Origin: DASVEG01 sp035540495
GTDB taxonomy: Bacteria; Actinomycetota; Acidimicrobiia; Acidimicrobiales; CADCTF01
Assembly: GCA_035540495.1 (NCBI GenBank)
Contig: DATLGL010000011.1
Coordinates: 1-32,584, forward strand
DNA length: 32,584 nt
Direction: 5' to 3'
In this document: piece by piece, positions 6,283 to 12,892 of the stretch
Numbering within the stretch: position 1 is the stretch's first letter
Layout of the letters: each line of letters begins with the position of its first letter
The notes under the pieces: model-generated
What the model was told of the DNA's origin: nothing
The model's database searches: none
The model's input: only the letters and a program-made list of their open reading frames with translations
Position numbers and translations under genes: made by a program

Positions 6283-7391
6283 CCGAGGATTCGTTCGAGG
6301 GCTTCGGCGGCTTCGCGGTCCTTTTGTTCGACGGCGTGGATGTACCGCTGCGCTGTGGCGAGGCTCGTCCAGCCGTGGCGTTCCATGACGGTGCGGAGGT
6401 CGCGGCCGTCGGCGATGAGATGCGAGGCGGATTGGTGGCGTAGGTCGTGGAGGCGTATGCCGCTCACGCCGGCGCGTCGGCACGCTCGCTGCCAGCGGTG
6501 GGAGACCGTCGACGGGTGGGTGGGTTTGGTGCCGTCGAGGTCGGCGGGGAACACGTAGCTGCCATCGCCCAGGCCGACGCCGAGCTTGAGGAGCCGTTCG
6601 GCGGTCGCGAGTCGGTGGCCGGCCAGCAGGGCGACGGCGGTGGCGCCGATGGCGATACGCCGATCGTTCTCCGTCTTCGTCGGCTTCTCGATCAGCGCGC
6701 CCTTGACGGCGACAACGGAGCGGTGGATGTGGAGGCTGCCGTTTTCGAGGTCGACGTCGGCCCACCGGAGGGCGCACGCCTCCCCGCGGCGCATCCCCGT
6801 CAGCACCATCACCCGGACGAGGACGTCGAACCCGACGTCAGCCCAGGCGGCGCACGCTTCGAGCGCCCGGGCGACGTCGTCGAGGTTGGGGACGTTGACT
6901 TTCACCTTCGGCTGGCGTGGCGGTGTCGCTCGAGCGGCGGGGTTGGATGCGAGCCAGTCCCACTTGACGGCCTGGCCGAACGCACCCGACAGCAGCGCGT
7001 GGACCTTGATGGCCGTCTGCGTCTTCCCTTGCTTGCGGAGCGCGGAGTAGAGGGCGTCGAGCTGGTGGGCGCGAATCTGCGCGAGCGGCATCGAGCCGAG
7101 GGTGGGTTCGATGTGGAGCCGCCAGGTGCGCCGGCGTTCCTCAATGGTCTTCGGCGACAGGTCGGGTTCGGTGAGCTCGAACCACGCGTCGACGAGCTCG
7201 GCGAGGGTGTGTCGTTCGGGTGCGGGGTTGTCGGGGTCGCCGAGCAGGCGGTTGAGGACGGCTTCGGCCTGCTTCTTGGTGCCGCGAACGGTCTTGGAGA
7301 ACTGTCGGCGCCGGCCGGTTTCGGGGTCGATTCCGCCGTCCCATCGGAGTCTCCACGACGTTTTCGACTGGCGGGTGACGCTTCCGCGCAT
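6279..7391 (-). CDS. int: Tyrosine integrase, 370 aa
   Basis: All catalytic residues of the tyrosine recombinase family are visible: Arg near 201 (TGMRRGEACALRW), a Lys in the beta-hairpin near 238-241, HDLRH (315-319), His 339 (ERHGW) and the nucleophile Tyr 350 (QRYIHA). The N-terminus (to about residue 55) looks like an arm-binding domain, then a SAM-like core-binding domain (about 60-160), so this is a full phage integrase rather than a Xer protein. It is read away from attP, about 110 bp distant, the classic int-attP arrangement. The start ATG is at 7391. Confidence 0.95.
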   Translation of the reverse strand: MRGSVTRQSKTSWRLRWDGGIDPETGRRRQFSKTVRGTKKQAEAVLNRLLGDPDNPAPERHTLAELVDAWFELTEPDLSPKTIEERRRTWRLHIEPTLGSMPLAQIRAHQLDALYSALRKQGKTQTAIKVHALLSGAFGQAVKWDWLASNPAARATPPRQPKVKVNVPNLDDVARALEACAAWADVGFDVLVRVMVLTGMRRGEACALRWADVDLENGSLHIHRSVVAVKGALIEKPTKTENDRRIAIGATAVALLAGHRLATAERLLKLGVGLGDGSYVFPADLDGTKPTHPSTVSHRWQRACRRAGVSGIRLHDLRHQSASHLIADGRDLRTVMERHGWTSLATAQRYIHAVEQKDREAAEALERILG

Positions 7392-7418
7392 GGCCGCACG
7401 GTACGCCCTGGGTGGGAC

Positions 7419-7437
7419 TTCGTGACGTTTCGTGACG
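7419..7437. repeat. Candidate integrase arm-type repeats
   Basis: TTCGTGACG occurs twice in tandem at 7419-7427 and 7429-7437, and again at 7616-7624 on the far side of the tRNA-like core. Repeats on both sides of an attP core are what arm-binding integrases use. Assignment as arm sites is inference from position and repetition. Confidence 0.5.
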
Positions 7438-7449
7438 AGGTGCTGCTGG

Positions 7450-7477
7450 TTGACTTGTCACACGGAGGGCGTATGGT
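7450..7477 (+). promoter_or_regulatory. Rightward promoter ahead of attP and the methyltransferase
   Basis: TTGACT (7450-7455), a 16-bp spacer and TATGGT (7472-7477) form a good sigma-70-type promoter. Transcription would begin near 7484, cross the attP core and reach the methyltransferase start at 7612. Integration at the core would cut this link. Confidence 0.55.
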
Positions 7478-7501
7478 GCCTGTGAGCAGGCTGTTTTCGG
7501 G

Positions 7502-7545
7502 TGGGCGCGGAGGGACTCGAACCCCCGACCCCCTCCTTGTAAGGG
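7502..7545 (-). other. attP core: 3' half of a tRNA-Val(UAC) gene
   Basis: On the minus strand the sequence reads as the 3' half of a tRNA with exact geometry: anticodon loop CTTACAA (anticodon UAC, 7543-7537), anticodon-stem strand GGAGG, a 5-nt variable region, T-stem GGGGG, T-loop TTCGAGT, T-stem CCCTC, acceptor strand CGCGCCC and discriminator A (7502). The 5' half does not form a D-arm, and the 5' acceptor strand is absent, so this is not a working tRNA. It is what a phage attachment site looks like when the phage integrates into a tRNA 3' end and restores it. Confidence 0.85.
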
Positions 7546-7611
7546 ATGCCAGTCGGTGAGGTAGCCGTGTGTGGCCTGCGGTTGGCGTGTGACCGGAGGT
7601 GTTTCCCCAGC

Positions 7612-8946
7612 ATGGTTCGTGACGACGGCGTGACAACTCCGAGCACCGCTCAGGTTCGGCCGGGACTCGGGCGGTTGGCCGGAACGGATTGGAGCGGTGC
7701 GCGGTTCCTGGTCGGTGATGTCTTCGACCGGCTCGCAGACATCCCCGACGGCAGCGTCGACGTGATCGTGACCTCACCGCCGTTCCTCGCCCTTCGCTCG
7801 TATCTGCCCGCCGACCATCCGGACAAGGCGAAGGAAGTCGGAGCAGAACCGACGCCAGCGGCGTTCCTCGACACACTCCTGGCTCTCACAGCCGAGTGGC
7901 GGCGGGTGCTCGCACCTCACGGCTCGCTGTGCGTCGAGCTCGGCGACACCTACGCCGGTTCCGGCGGTGGCGGCGGCGACTACTTGCCGGGAGGTCTGCG
8001 AGAGGGACAGCCAGGATTCGGTGGTAGCGCCGAACGTGCCCGTGAAGGGAACGCTGCGCATTGGCGGCAGAAGAATGCTCAGAAGGACGAGTGGCCGCTC
8101 GACAAGTCGCTGTGCGGGATCCCCTCGCTGTACGCCTGGTCGCTCGCCTACGGCCGCAATCTCCTCAACCCCGCTCAAACCATCGACCCATGGCGCGTTC
8201 GCAACCTCATCGTGTGGACACGGCCGAACCCGCCTGTCGGTGCGCTCGGCGACAAGTGTCGCCCGGCATCGAGCTACATCACGACGGCTTGCACCGGACG
8301 GGCCCGCTACTTCGACATGGACGCCGAACGCTCGGAGCCGAAGTACGGGATCGTCGACACGACGCGGCGGGCGTGTGACCCCTACGAAGCACCGGGGCAG
8401 ACCCCGAACATGGCGGCGCACCCCGCCGCTGAGGGTGGTGGTCGCATCAACAGCAACCCCGCGGGCGCCCCGCTTCTAGACCACTGGAACGTGCCGACGC
8501 AGCCGTACACCGGCTCCCACTACGCCGTGTGGCCGGAGGAACTGCCTCGGCGACTCATCAGCCTCATGTGTCCTCAGCGGGTGTGTCAAGAGTGCGGGAA
8601 GCCGTCTGAGCGGATCACGGAACGCTCGGAGGACTACGCCGCAGCGCGAGCAGCTATCGGCGATTTCAACGACCGCGCCAAGGGTCAGGGGCTCGGCGGG
8701 AGCCGTAGTGTCTTGGTCAAGGCCGTAGGTCGGGACATCACCAGCGCCGAGAACATCACCGTCGGCTGGACCGACTGCGGCCACAACGCATGGCGACTCG
8801 GGACCGTCCTCGACCCGTTCGCCGGCAGCGGGACCACCCTCGCCGTCGCCGTCGGCATGGGTCGGCGAGCGGTCGGCATCGACATCGACGCACGAAACGC
8901 GCACCTCGCCGAGCAGCGCGTCGGCATGTTCCTGGAGGTGGCATGA
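7612..8946 (+). CDS. Beta-class DNA methyltransferase (N4-cytosine or N6-adenine), 444 aa
   Basis: Motif IV, TSPPF, lies at about residues 54-58 and the AdoMet-binding motif, FAGSGTT, at about 403-409. That order (IV before I) defines the beta class of amino methyltransferases, acting on the exocyclic amino group of adenine or cytosine. In the middle, CPQRVCQECGKPSE with a later DCGHNAW looks like a small zinc ribbon in the target-recognition region. The start ATG 7612 has GGAGGT 11 nt upstream; the frame opens at 7546, but that extension abuts attP. No restriction endonuclease is next to it, so it is an orphan enzyme likely protecting phage DNA or altering regulation. Confidence 0.9.
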   Translation: MVRDDGVTTPSTAQVRPGLGRLAGTDWSGARFLVGDVFDRLADIPDGSVDVIVTSPPFLALRSYLPADHPDKAKEVGAEPTPAAFLDTLLALTAEWRRVLAPHGSLCVELGDTYAGSGGGGGDYLPGGLREGQPGFGGSAERAREGNAAHWRQKNAQKDEWPLDKSLCGIPSLYAWSLAYGRNLLNPAQTIDPWRVRNLIVWTRPNPPVGALGDKCRPASSYITTACTGRARYFDMDAERSEPKYGIVDTTRRACDPYEAPGQTPNMAAHPAAEGGGRINSNPAGAPLLDHWNVPTQPYTGSHYAVWPEELPRRLISLMCPQRVCQECGKPSERITERSEDYAAARAAIGDFNDRAKGQGLGGSRSVLVKAVGRDITSAENITVGWTDCGHNAWRLGTVLDPFAGSGTTLAVAVGMGRRAVGIDIDARNAHLAEQRVGMFLEVA

Positions 8947-9182
8947 CCTGGCTCATCGAGTGGACCGTGTGGGTCAACGACTTCGACCAGTCGGCCGTTC
9001 TAGAGGGCCCGTACGGCAGCCGGTCGGACGCTCAGGAAGCGGCCAGCACTCGGTGGCCGCTCATCGACCCGGAGCAGGACGCGACGTGGACGCTGGTTCC
9101 GGTTTGGCCGGCGGGGCAATCCCCATCGGCCATACGAGCGCACGGTTCTGACATCGGGCAAGCGCCCGCATCCGGCGAGTAG
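8943..9182 (+). CDS. Hypothetical protein, 79 aa
   Basis: The ATG at 8943 overlaps the methyltransferase stop as ATGA, so the two are translationally coupled. The N-terminal half (TWLIEWTVWVNDFDQSAVL) is rich in Trp and beta-strand residues, then a helical turn (SRSDAQEAASTRW), like a small mixed alpha/beta domain. The tail is polar and probably disordered. No family is recognised. Its stop is next to the stop of the convergent zinc-ribbon gene. Confidence 0.65.
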   Translation: MTWLIEWTVWVNDFDQSAVLEGPYGSRSDAQEAASTRWPLIDPEQDATWTLVPVWPAGQSPSAIRAHGSDIGQAPASGE

Positions 9183-9338
9183 CTACGCGTCCCGCCGTGA
9201 CCACTCCACGGCGCACTCGCCGCAGCAGAAGCCGAGCACTCCTTCGTCGTTCGTGAGGATGAAGAACGGCGACTTGTCGCGTCCCGGTCCTACGCGAGCA
9301 GCGCAGAAGTGGCATGTGAAGGTCGGGTACTTGTTCAT
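9183..9338 (-). CDS. Small zinc-ribbon protein, 51 aa
   Basis: The frame reads MNKYPTFTCHFCAARVGPGR, with a second knuckle GFCCGECAVEWSRRDA, giving a CxxC...CxxC treble-clef or zinc-ribbon layout in 51 residues. It is shorter than many gene finders accept. No strong Shine-Dalgarno precedes ATG 9338. It is the only minus-strand gene between two plus-strand genes, ending one base from the end of the 79-aa gene. The function is unknown. Confidence 0.6.
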   Translation of the reverse strand: MNKYPTFTCHFCAARVGPGRDKSPFFILTNDEGVLGFCCGECAVEWSRRDA

Positions 9339-9558
9339 GCGTCAAGGGTGGCAGCGCGCCCGCTGGCCCGCTGCGGAAGTGTGTGCGCGAAACCGCAGGT
9401 GAGAGTGGGTAGGCGCTTCGCGGCTATTCACGCATAGTGATGAAACCGCTTGACGGCCGCCACAATCTGCGCGCACGATTCTGGTTCGACAAGTAAGCGG
9501 CCCCCGTCGGAGCGGGAACTCCGAGCGAGGGCCTGGACCCACAAGGAGCTGTACCTCC
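9339..9558 (+). promoter_or_regulatory. Leader region of the second recombinase, with a hairpin
   Basis: About 220 bp hold no gene. At 9499-9533 there is a two-part hairpin: inner stem TCGGAG/CTCCGA (9507-9512 with 9519-9524) and outer stem GGCCC/GGGCC. It is not followed by a T run and lies just before the ribosome site AAGGAG, so it may act on translation of the recombinase rather than as a terminator. GAAACCGC occurs twice near 9388 and 9444. No convincing -35/-10 pair was found. Confidence 0.45.
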
Positions 9559-10500
9559 ATGGAGTCTTCGACTCAGAGTACGCGCGTGCTCACGCCGGTG
9601 ATCGTTTCGGAACGCGACCGCAACGTCGGCCCCAGCCGCGAAACGCTCGTCCGAGCGTGGTCGACGTCGTTCCGCCCGGACACGCGCCGCAACTATGCGC
9701 TGATTCTCGCCGACTACTTCCGGTTCCTGGACGACCTCGGGATCCACTACACCGACGTCCGCCGCAGCCACGTCGAACTGTGGGGCGCGACCTGCGCCGA
9801 GCGACGCCACAACCTGCCGGCGACCGTCTCGCACAAGCTGAGCGCGGTCCGCTCGTTCTACGGGTGGCTGCTCGACGAGGAACTCGTCGACCGCGACCCG
9901 ACCGCGAAGGTGAAGCTGCCGAATGTCGCCGACGACATCGCCCGGCCCTATCTGTCGCTGATCGAGCTGATGAAGTGCCTCGACGTCTCGCAGCGCACCG
10001 ACCGCAAGGGCTGGCATCGCGACTACGCCCTCTTCGCTCTCCTCGGGTTGAACGGGCTGCGGATCTCGGAGGCGCTCGGCGTGAACATCGAGACGATCGA
10101 GGATCTCGACGGTCACCACACGGTGCGGACGATGCGCAAGGGGCAGAAGGTCGCGACGATCCCGCTGTCGGTGACGACGTACAAGGCGGTGAGTTTGTGC
10201 GTTGGTGATCGCCGGTCGGGCCCGTTGTTCCGGTCCGACTATGGGACGAGGATGGATCGCTATTCGGCGAGCCGGGTGGTGCAGCGGGTGCTGAGGGCGG
10301 CTGGTGTGTCGAAGCACATCACTCCCCATTCGCTGCGTCGGACGTTCATAACGCTCGCCCTGGACGCTGGGGTGCCGTTGCGGGACGTTCAGCATTCCGC
10401 CGGCCACAGCGATCCTCGTGTGACGAGCAGGTACGACCAGCACAAGCGGTCGCTAGATCGGAACGCCACGTTCGTGCTGTCGGCGCACGTCGCCAGCTGA
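9559..10500 (+). CDS. Second tyrosine recombinase, XerC/D-like, 313 aa
   Basis: All catalytic residues are present: Arg 168 (GLNGLRISEALG), Lys 194 (RKGQKVATIP), His 257 and Arg 260 (PHSLRRTF), His 283 (SAGHSD) and Tyr 292 (SRYDQH). The N-terminal domain (about 25-125) is the SAM-like core-binding fold; there is no separate arm-binding domain, so it resembles XerC/XerD or simple integrases. Start ATG 9559 has AAGGAG upstream. It lies on the opposite strand from the first integrase, 2 kb from attP. It could resolve genome multimers, invert or excise a segment, or be a relic of module exchange. Confidence 0.9.
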   Translation: MESSTQSTRVLTPVIVSERDRNVGPSRETLVRAWSTSFRPDTRRNYALILADYFRFLDDLGIHYTDVRRSHVELWGATCAERRHNLPATVSHKLSAVRSFYGWLLDEELVDRDPTAKVKLPNVADDIARPYLSLIELMKCLDVSQRTDRKGWHRDYALFALLGLNGLRISEALGVNIETIEDLDGHHTVRTMRKGQKVATIPLSVTTYKAVSLCVGDRRSGPLFRSDYGTRMDRYSASRVVQRVLRAAGVSKHITPHSLRRTFITLALDAGVPLRDVQHSAGHSDPRVTSRYDQHKRSLDRNATFVLSAHVAS

Positions 10501-10513
10501 CGGACGCGAAGAA

Positions 10514-10539
10514 GCCCCCGGCCGTCGAGGGCCGGGGGC
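10514..10539. terminator. Bidirectional intrinsic terminator
   Basis: A perfect 10-bp GC stem (GCCCCCGGCC with GGCCGGGGGC) with a 6-nt loop lies between the stop of the rightward recombinase (10500) and the stop of the leftward lysis operon (10543). Minus-strand reading gives TTCTTC after the stem. It probably ends both convergent transcripts. Confidence 0.85.
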
Positions 10540-10542
10540 AGT

Positions 10543-10725
10543 TCAGTAGCCGAGTTGGGCTGGTGTGGGTGGCTCGTCGTCGGCCCACCTTGCGGCGTCT
10601 ATCGCCCGTTCCCACGCTTCGCCGACATCGAAGTCGTACTCGAGGACGAGGAGGCGGGCGAGTCCGAGGGCGCCGAGGAACGCGAGCCGGTCGCGGAGAA
10701 CGGCGACGTCGGGTTCGCCGGTCAG
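10543..10725 (-). CDS. Last lysis-operon gene, apparent CTG start, 60 aa
   Basis: The frame reads TGEPDVAVLRDRLAFLGALG, then RLLVLEYDFDVGEAWERAID, and ends PPTPAQLGY. It has no ATG, GTG or TTG before or within the conserved-looking part. Its only plausible start is CTG at 10725, which overlaps the previous stop as CTGA, exactly where the other genes of this operon have ATGA or GTGA. Composition is well balanced (acidic and hydrophobic helices), unlike the Arg-rich shadow frames. The function is unknown. A frameshift from the upstream gene is the alternative. Confidence 0.6.
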   Translation of the reverse strand: MTGEPDVAVLRDRLAFLGALGLARLLVLEYDFDVGEAWERAIDAARWADDEPPTPAQLGY

Positions 10726-11051
10726 GTCGGTTCGACGGGGACGGCTTCGCTCGCGCCTTCGTTCTCGACTCGCACGGGGAGCGGCGCGCCGAGCGGGGCG
10801 AGCGCCTCTTCGATCTCCGCCTTGTCGGGCGTCGACCTGGTCGACACGAGGAGTGCGCCGAGGGCGGCGAGGGCTGCGGCTGTGGGTTGGGCGACGAGGC
10901 CGACGAGGGCGACGGCTGCTGCGTCGACGGTGCCGGTGCCGTGGGAGAGCCAGATGACGAGGGCGACGAGGGCTGCGGTGGCTGCGCCGAAGAGGATGCT
11001 GGCGGCGCCGAGGAAGCGGACGACGAGGTTGACGGTCGCGCGGTCGGTCAC
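10722..11051 (-). CDS. Two-pass membrane protein, holin candidate, 109 aa
   Basis: Two hydrophobic helices are visible, about residues 10-35 (ending AALVALVIWL) and 43-68 (VALVGLVAQPTAAALAALG), joined by a short Gly/Thr/Asp turn, then an acidic cytoplasmic-type tail. Size, two-helix layout and place in the lysis operon fit a class II holin. The GTG start overlaps the previous stop (GTGA) and has AGGAG upstream. Because several small membrane genes lie together here, which one is the pore-former is not settled. Confidence 0.7.
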   Translation of the reverse strand: MTDRATVNLVVRFLGAASILFGAATAALVALVIWLSHGTGTVDAAAVALVGLVAQPTAAALAALGALLVSTRSTPDKAEIEEALAPLGAPLPVRVENEGASEAVPVEPT

Positions 11052-11125
11052 AGCGAGCTCCTGTAGGTGTTGATGCGGGGGCGGGCGATGGCGTTGAGAG
11101 CGGCGAAGGTGCGGCGCCAGGTCAC
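11048..11125 (-). CDS. 25-codon coupled ORF in the lysis operon
   Basis: A GTG at 11125 overlaps the preceding stop as GTGA, and its own TGA at 11050-11048 overlaps the next GTG. The product would be a 25-aa basic peptide (starts MTWRRTFAALNAIARP). Its last codons contain AGGAG, the ribosome site of the following holin candidate. It could be a real micro-protein or only a coupling device that delivers ribosomes to the next start. Confidence 0.4.
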   Translation of the reverse strand: MTWRRTFAALNAIARPRINTYRSSL

Positions 11126-11268
11126 AGCGCGGTCCTGCCGGTGGCGACGATCCAGATGATGAGGAGGATGAGCGCCGCGGCGAACCCGACGACCGGCTCG
11201 AGCCGTCGGGCGAGCACCGCTACGACGATCACGGCGAGGACGGCGAGGGCGAGGACGGTGGGGGTCAC
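11122..11268 (-). CDS. Tiny two-helix membrane protein, 48 aa
   Basis: The product begins MTPTVLALAVLAVIVVAVLA, then an RRLEP turn, then VVGFAAALILLIIWIVATG. These are two hydrophobic helices in a hairpin. Start GTG 11268 and stop TGA 11124-11122 both sit in GTGA overlaps. It is too short for many gene callers but its composition is clearly a membrane hairpin. In the lysis cassette it may be a holin, antiholin or pinholin-type protein; this is inference. Confidence 0.65.
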   Translation of the reverse strand: MTPTVLALAVLAVIVVAVLARRLEPVVGFAAALILLIIWIVATGRTAL

Positions 11269-11747
11269 AGGCAGACTCCGGGGATCGACACGGCGCAGGG
11301 CCGGGTGGTGGTCGTCGTTGATGTCGATGGGGCGGGCGGCGGTGGGTTCGTCGTCGACGTGGTCGAAGGGCTCGGACGAGAGGACGACGTCGTGGTGGTG
11401 GTCGTGCGGCGCGGCACCGTGGTCGTCGTCGTCGAAGGTCGTCGCCTGGTGGTCGCCGTGCGAGGGGGTGGGTCGACCCCGGCAGCGACGAGCATCTGTC
11501 GGAGCTGCACGACCTCGTCGGTGAGCAGTCGAATGTCGTCCTGCAGGCCGGTGATGCGCTGCGACTGCGCCTCGCGGATGTCCATCGACTGCGCGGCGTT
11601 TGCCTTCAACGCTTGGAGGGCGTCGTGGCGGCCGCGGCTGGCGTCGACGACGAAGAACAGAAATCCGCCGGCCAGGAGGCTCGCGGCGATGACAGCACCG
11701 TTGCGCCAGTCGGTGACCCAGCGGCCGACGGTCCGAAGGACGGTCAC
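11265..11747 (-). CDS. Membrane-anchored coiled coil with Thr/Pro-rich tail, 160 aa
   Basis: GTG 11747 overlaps the previous stop (GTGA). Layout: short N-terminus, one transmembrane helix (about 17-37, VIAASLLAGGFLFFVVDASR), a coiled-coil-like helix (about 40-85), then a 60-residue low-complexity Thr/Ser/Pro tail and a terminal two-cysteine motif (CAVSIPGVC). Such Thr-rich linkers are typical of exported actinobacterial proteins and can be glycosylated or span the wall. In the lysis cassette it might tether to the wall or act as a spanin-like or holin-partner protein. The long frame extending upstream to 12956 is a shadow of the endolysin gene. Confidence 0.7.
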   Translation of the reverse strand: MTVLRTVGRWVTDWRNGAVIAASLLAGGFLFFVVDASRGRHDALQALKANAAQSMDIREAQSQRITGLQDDIRLLTDEVVQLRQMLVAAGVDPPPRTATTRRRPSTTTTTVPRRTTTTTTSSSRPSPSTTSTTNPPPPAPSTSTTTTTRPCAVSIPGVCL

Positions 11748-12064
11748 GGCGGGCCGATCCCGTTCACCGCCAACACCGTGGCGAGGACCGCTGCAATCAC
11801 GATCATGGCCACGCCCCTGGCGAGCCATCGAAGGTTGTCCTGCGTCGCGGCGAGATCCTTTCGGACCTCGTCGGTGTCGGCCTCGGCGACCTGGCGGACG
11901 ACCTCGATGCGCTCGTGGATCGCTTCGCGTTCGACTGCCCACACGTCCTGGCGGACGAACGACAGCCCCTCGACCTTCGCGTCGAGCGCGGCGATCGCCT
12001 TCTCCAAGCGAGCAAGGGTGCGGGCGATCTCCCCCGGCCCGATCTCGCCGTCGCCGTTCGCCAT
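11744..12064 (-). CDS. XhlA-like lysis membrane protein, 106 aa
   Basis: A coiled-coil N-terminal region (about 18-70, with ARLEKAIAALDAKVEGL) is followed by a single C-terminal transmembrane helix (about 80-102, VAMIVIAAVLATVLAVNG). This is the layout of the XhlA family, small membrane proteins that act with holins to export or activate lysins. The ATG at 12064 was preferred over a start inside the endolysin's 3' end. It lies directly after the amidase gene. Confidence 0.65.
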   Translation of the reverse strand: MANGDGEIGPGEIARTLARLEKAIAALDAKVEGLSFVRQDVWAVEREAIHERIEVVRQVAEADTDEVRKDLAATQDNLRWLARGVAMIVIAAVLATVLAVNGIGPP

Positions 12065-12069
12065 CGAAC

Positions 12070-12879
12070 CTATGCGACCGTGACCCACACGCTGATGGGT
12101 TTGCCTTCAAGGTGGCCGTTGGTGGTGATGACGACGTTCCCGCCGCGGGGTTGTACGCGGACGGTGGCACCCCGTGAGTTCTCCCACCAGCCGTCGCCGT
12201 CGTCGGGGCTCGGGCCGTGGACGACAGCGCCGACGATGATCGGATCACGGCCCAGGCCGGGGTTCCATTTGGTTTTGCCGACGCCGTAGGCGACGTGCGG
12301 GACTTCGATGAGAGCGGTTGTTCGCACTTCTTTCTCCGGGTAGTCGAAGCGGGGCGCCGGGGGTGTGGCGGGGCGTAGAGCGACGTCGACGCGGGCTCTG
12401 AACACGTCCATGTCGATGCCGCGGGGGTCGACCTTGCGGTTCGGGTCGGTCTCCCGGTGTGCGAGCACCTTCGACGCGGGCCAGCCGGCTTTGCGGCAGA
12501 TCGCGGCGCACCCTCGAACGTAGGCGTCGACCTGGACGGTCGGCCATGGTTCGCCGACGCCATCGTTGAACGCCTCGATCCCGATGCTCTGGTTGCCCCA
12601 AAGTCCGTGGCCGTTGTGGTTGCCCTTGCCGGCGGCGATGAGGTGGTAGCGGCCGCGTCGGTCGAGTCCGAGTTGGCAGAGCGGGCCGGGTAGGGCGGAG
12701 CGGCCGTTGATGAGCAGTCGGACGACGGCTTCGTCTCTGCTGCGGGCGCTGGTGGCGGTGTGGTGGCAGACGACGCCTTCAACGCTGTTGAGGTCGCGGC
12801 CGCGTGCTCGCCAGTCGCCATGCTCGACAACCTCGAGCCCCGCCGCTGTGAGCACGTTGGCGAGCCAGGTGAGGCGCAC
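12070..12879 (-). CDS. lysA: Endolysin, N-acetylmuramoyl-L-alanine amidase, 269 aa
   Basis: The Amidase_2/PGRP fold spans about residues 30-165. Zinc ligands are visible: His in VVCHHTAT (39-40), His 141 (LAHRETDP) and Asp 151 or the nearby Cys-equivalent position (KVDPRG). GKGNHNGHG and NQSIGIEAFN are core strands of the family. The enzyme cuts the bond between the sugar and stem peptide of peptidoglycan. Residues 190-269 form a separate beta-rich domain of no recognised family (DGWWENSRGATVRVQPRGG), probably for wall binding. There is no signal peptide, so it depends on a holin. The GTG start has AGAGGAG upstream. Confidence 0.92.
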   Translation of the reverse strand: MRLTWLANVLTAAGLEVVEHGDWRARGRDLNSVEGVVCHHTATSARSRDEAVVRLLINGRSALPGPLCQLGLDRRGRYHLIAAGKGNHNGHGLWGNQSIGIEAFNDGVGEPWPTVQVDAYVRGCAAICRKAGWPASKVLAHRETDPNRKVDPRGIDMDVFRARVDVALRPATPPAPRFDYPEKEVRTTALIEVPHVAYGVGKTKWNPGLGRDPIIVGAVVHGPSPDDGDGWWENSRGATVRVQPRGGNVVITTNGHLEGKPISVWVTVA

Positions 12880-12892
12880 GGGGCGGCTCCTC

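Noticed and set aside
7502..7585. Complete tRNA-Val gene
   Set aside because: The 3' half is perfect, but the 5' half lacks a D-arm and the matching acceptor strand, so it is an attachment-site copy.
9061..9345. 94-codon minus frame over the 79-aa gene and zinc-ribbon gene
   Set aside because: Arg/Pro-rich composition; the alternative frame at 9183-9338 gives a proper CxxC...CxxC protein.
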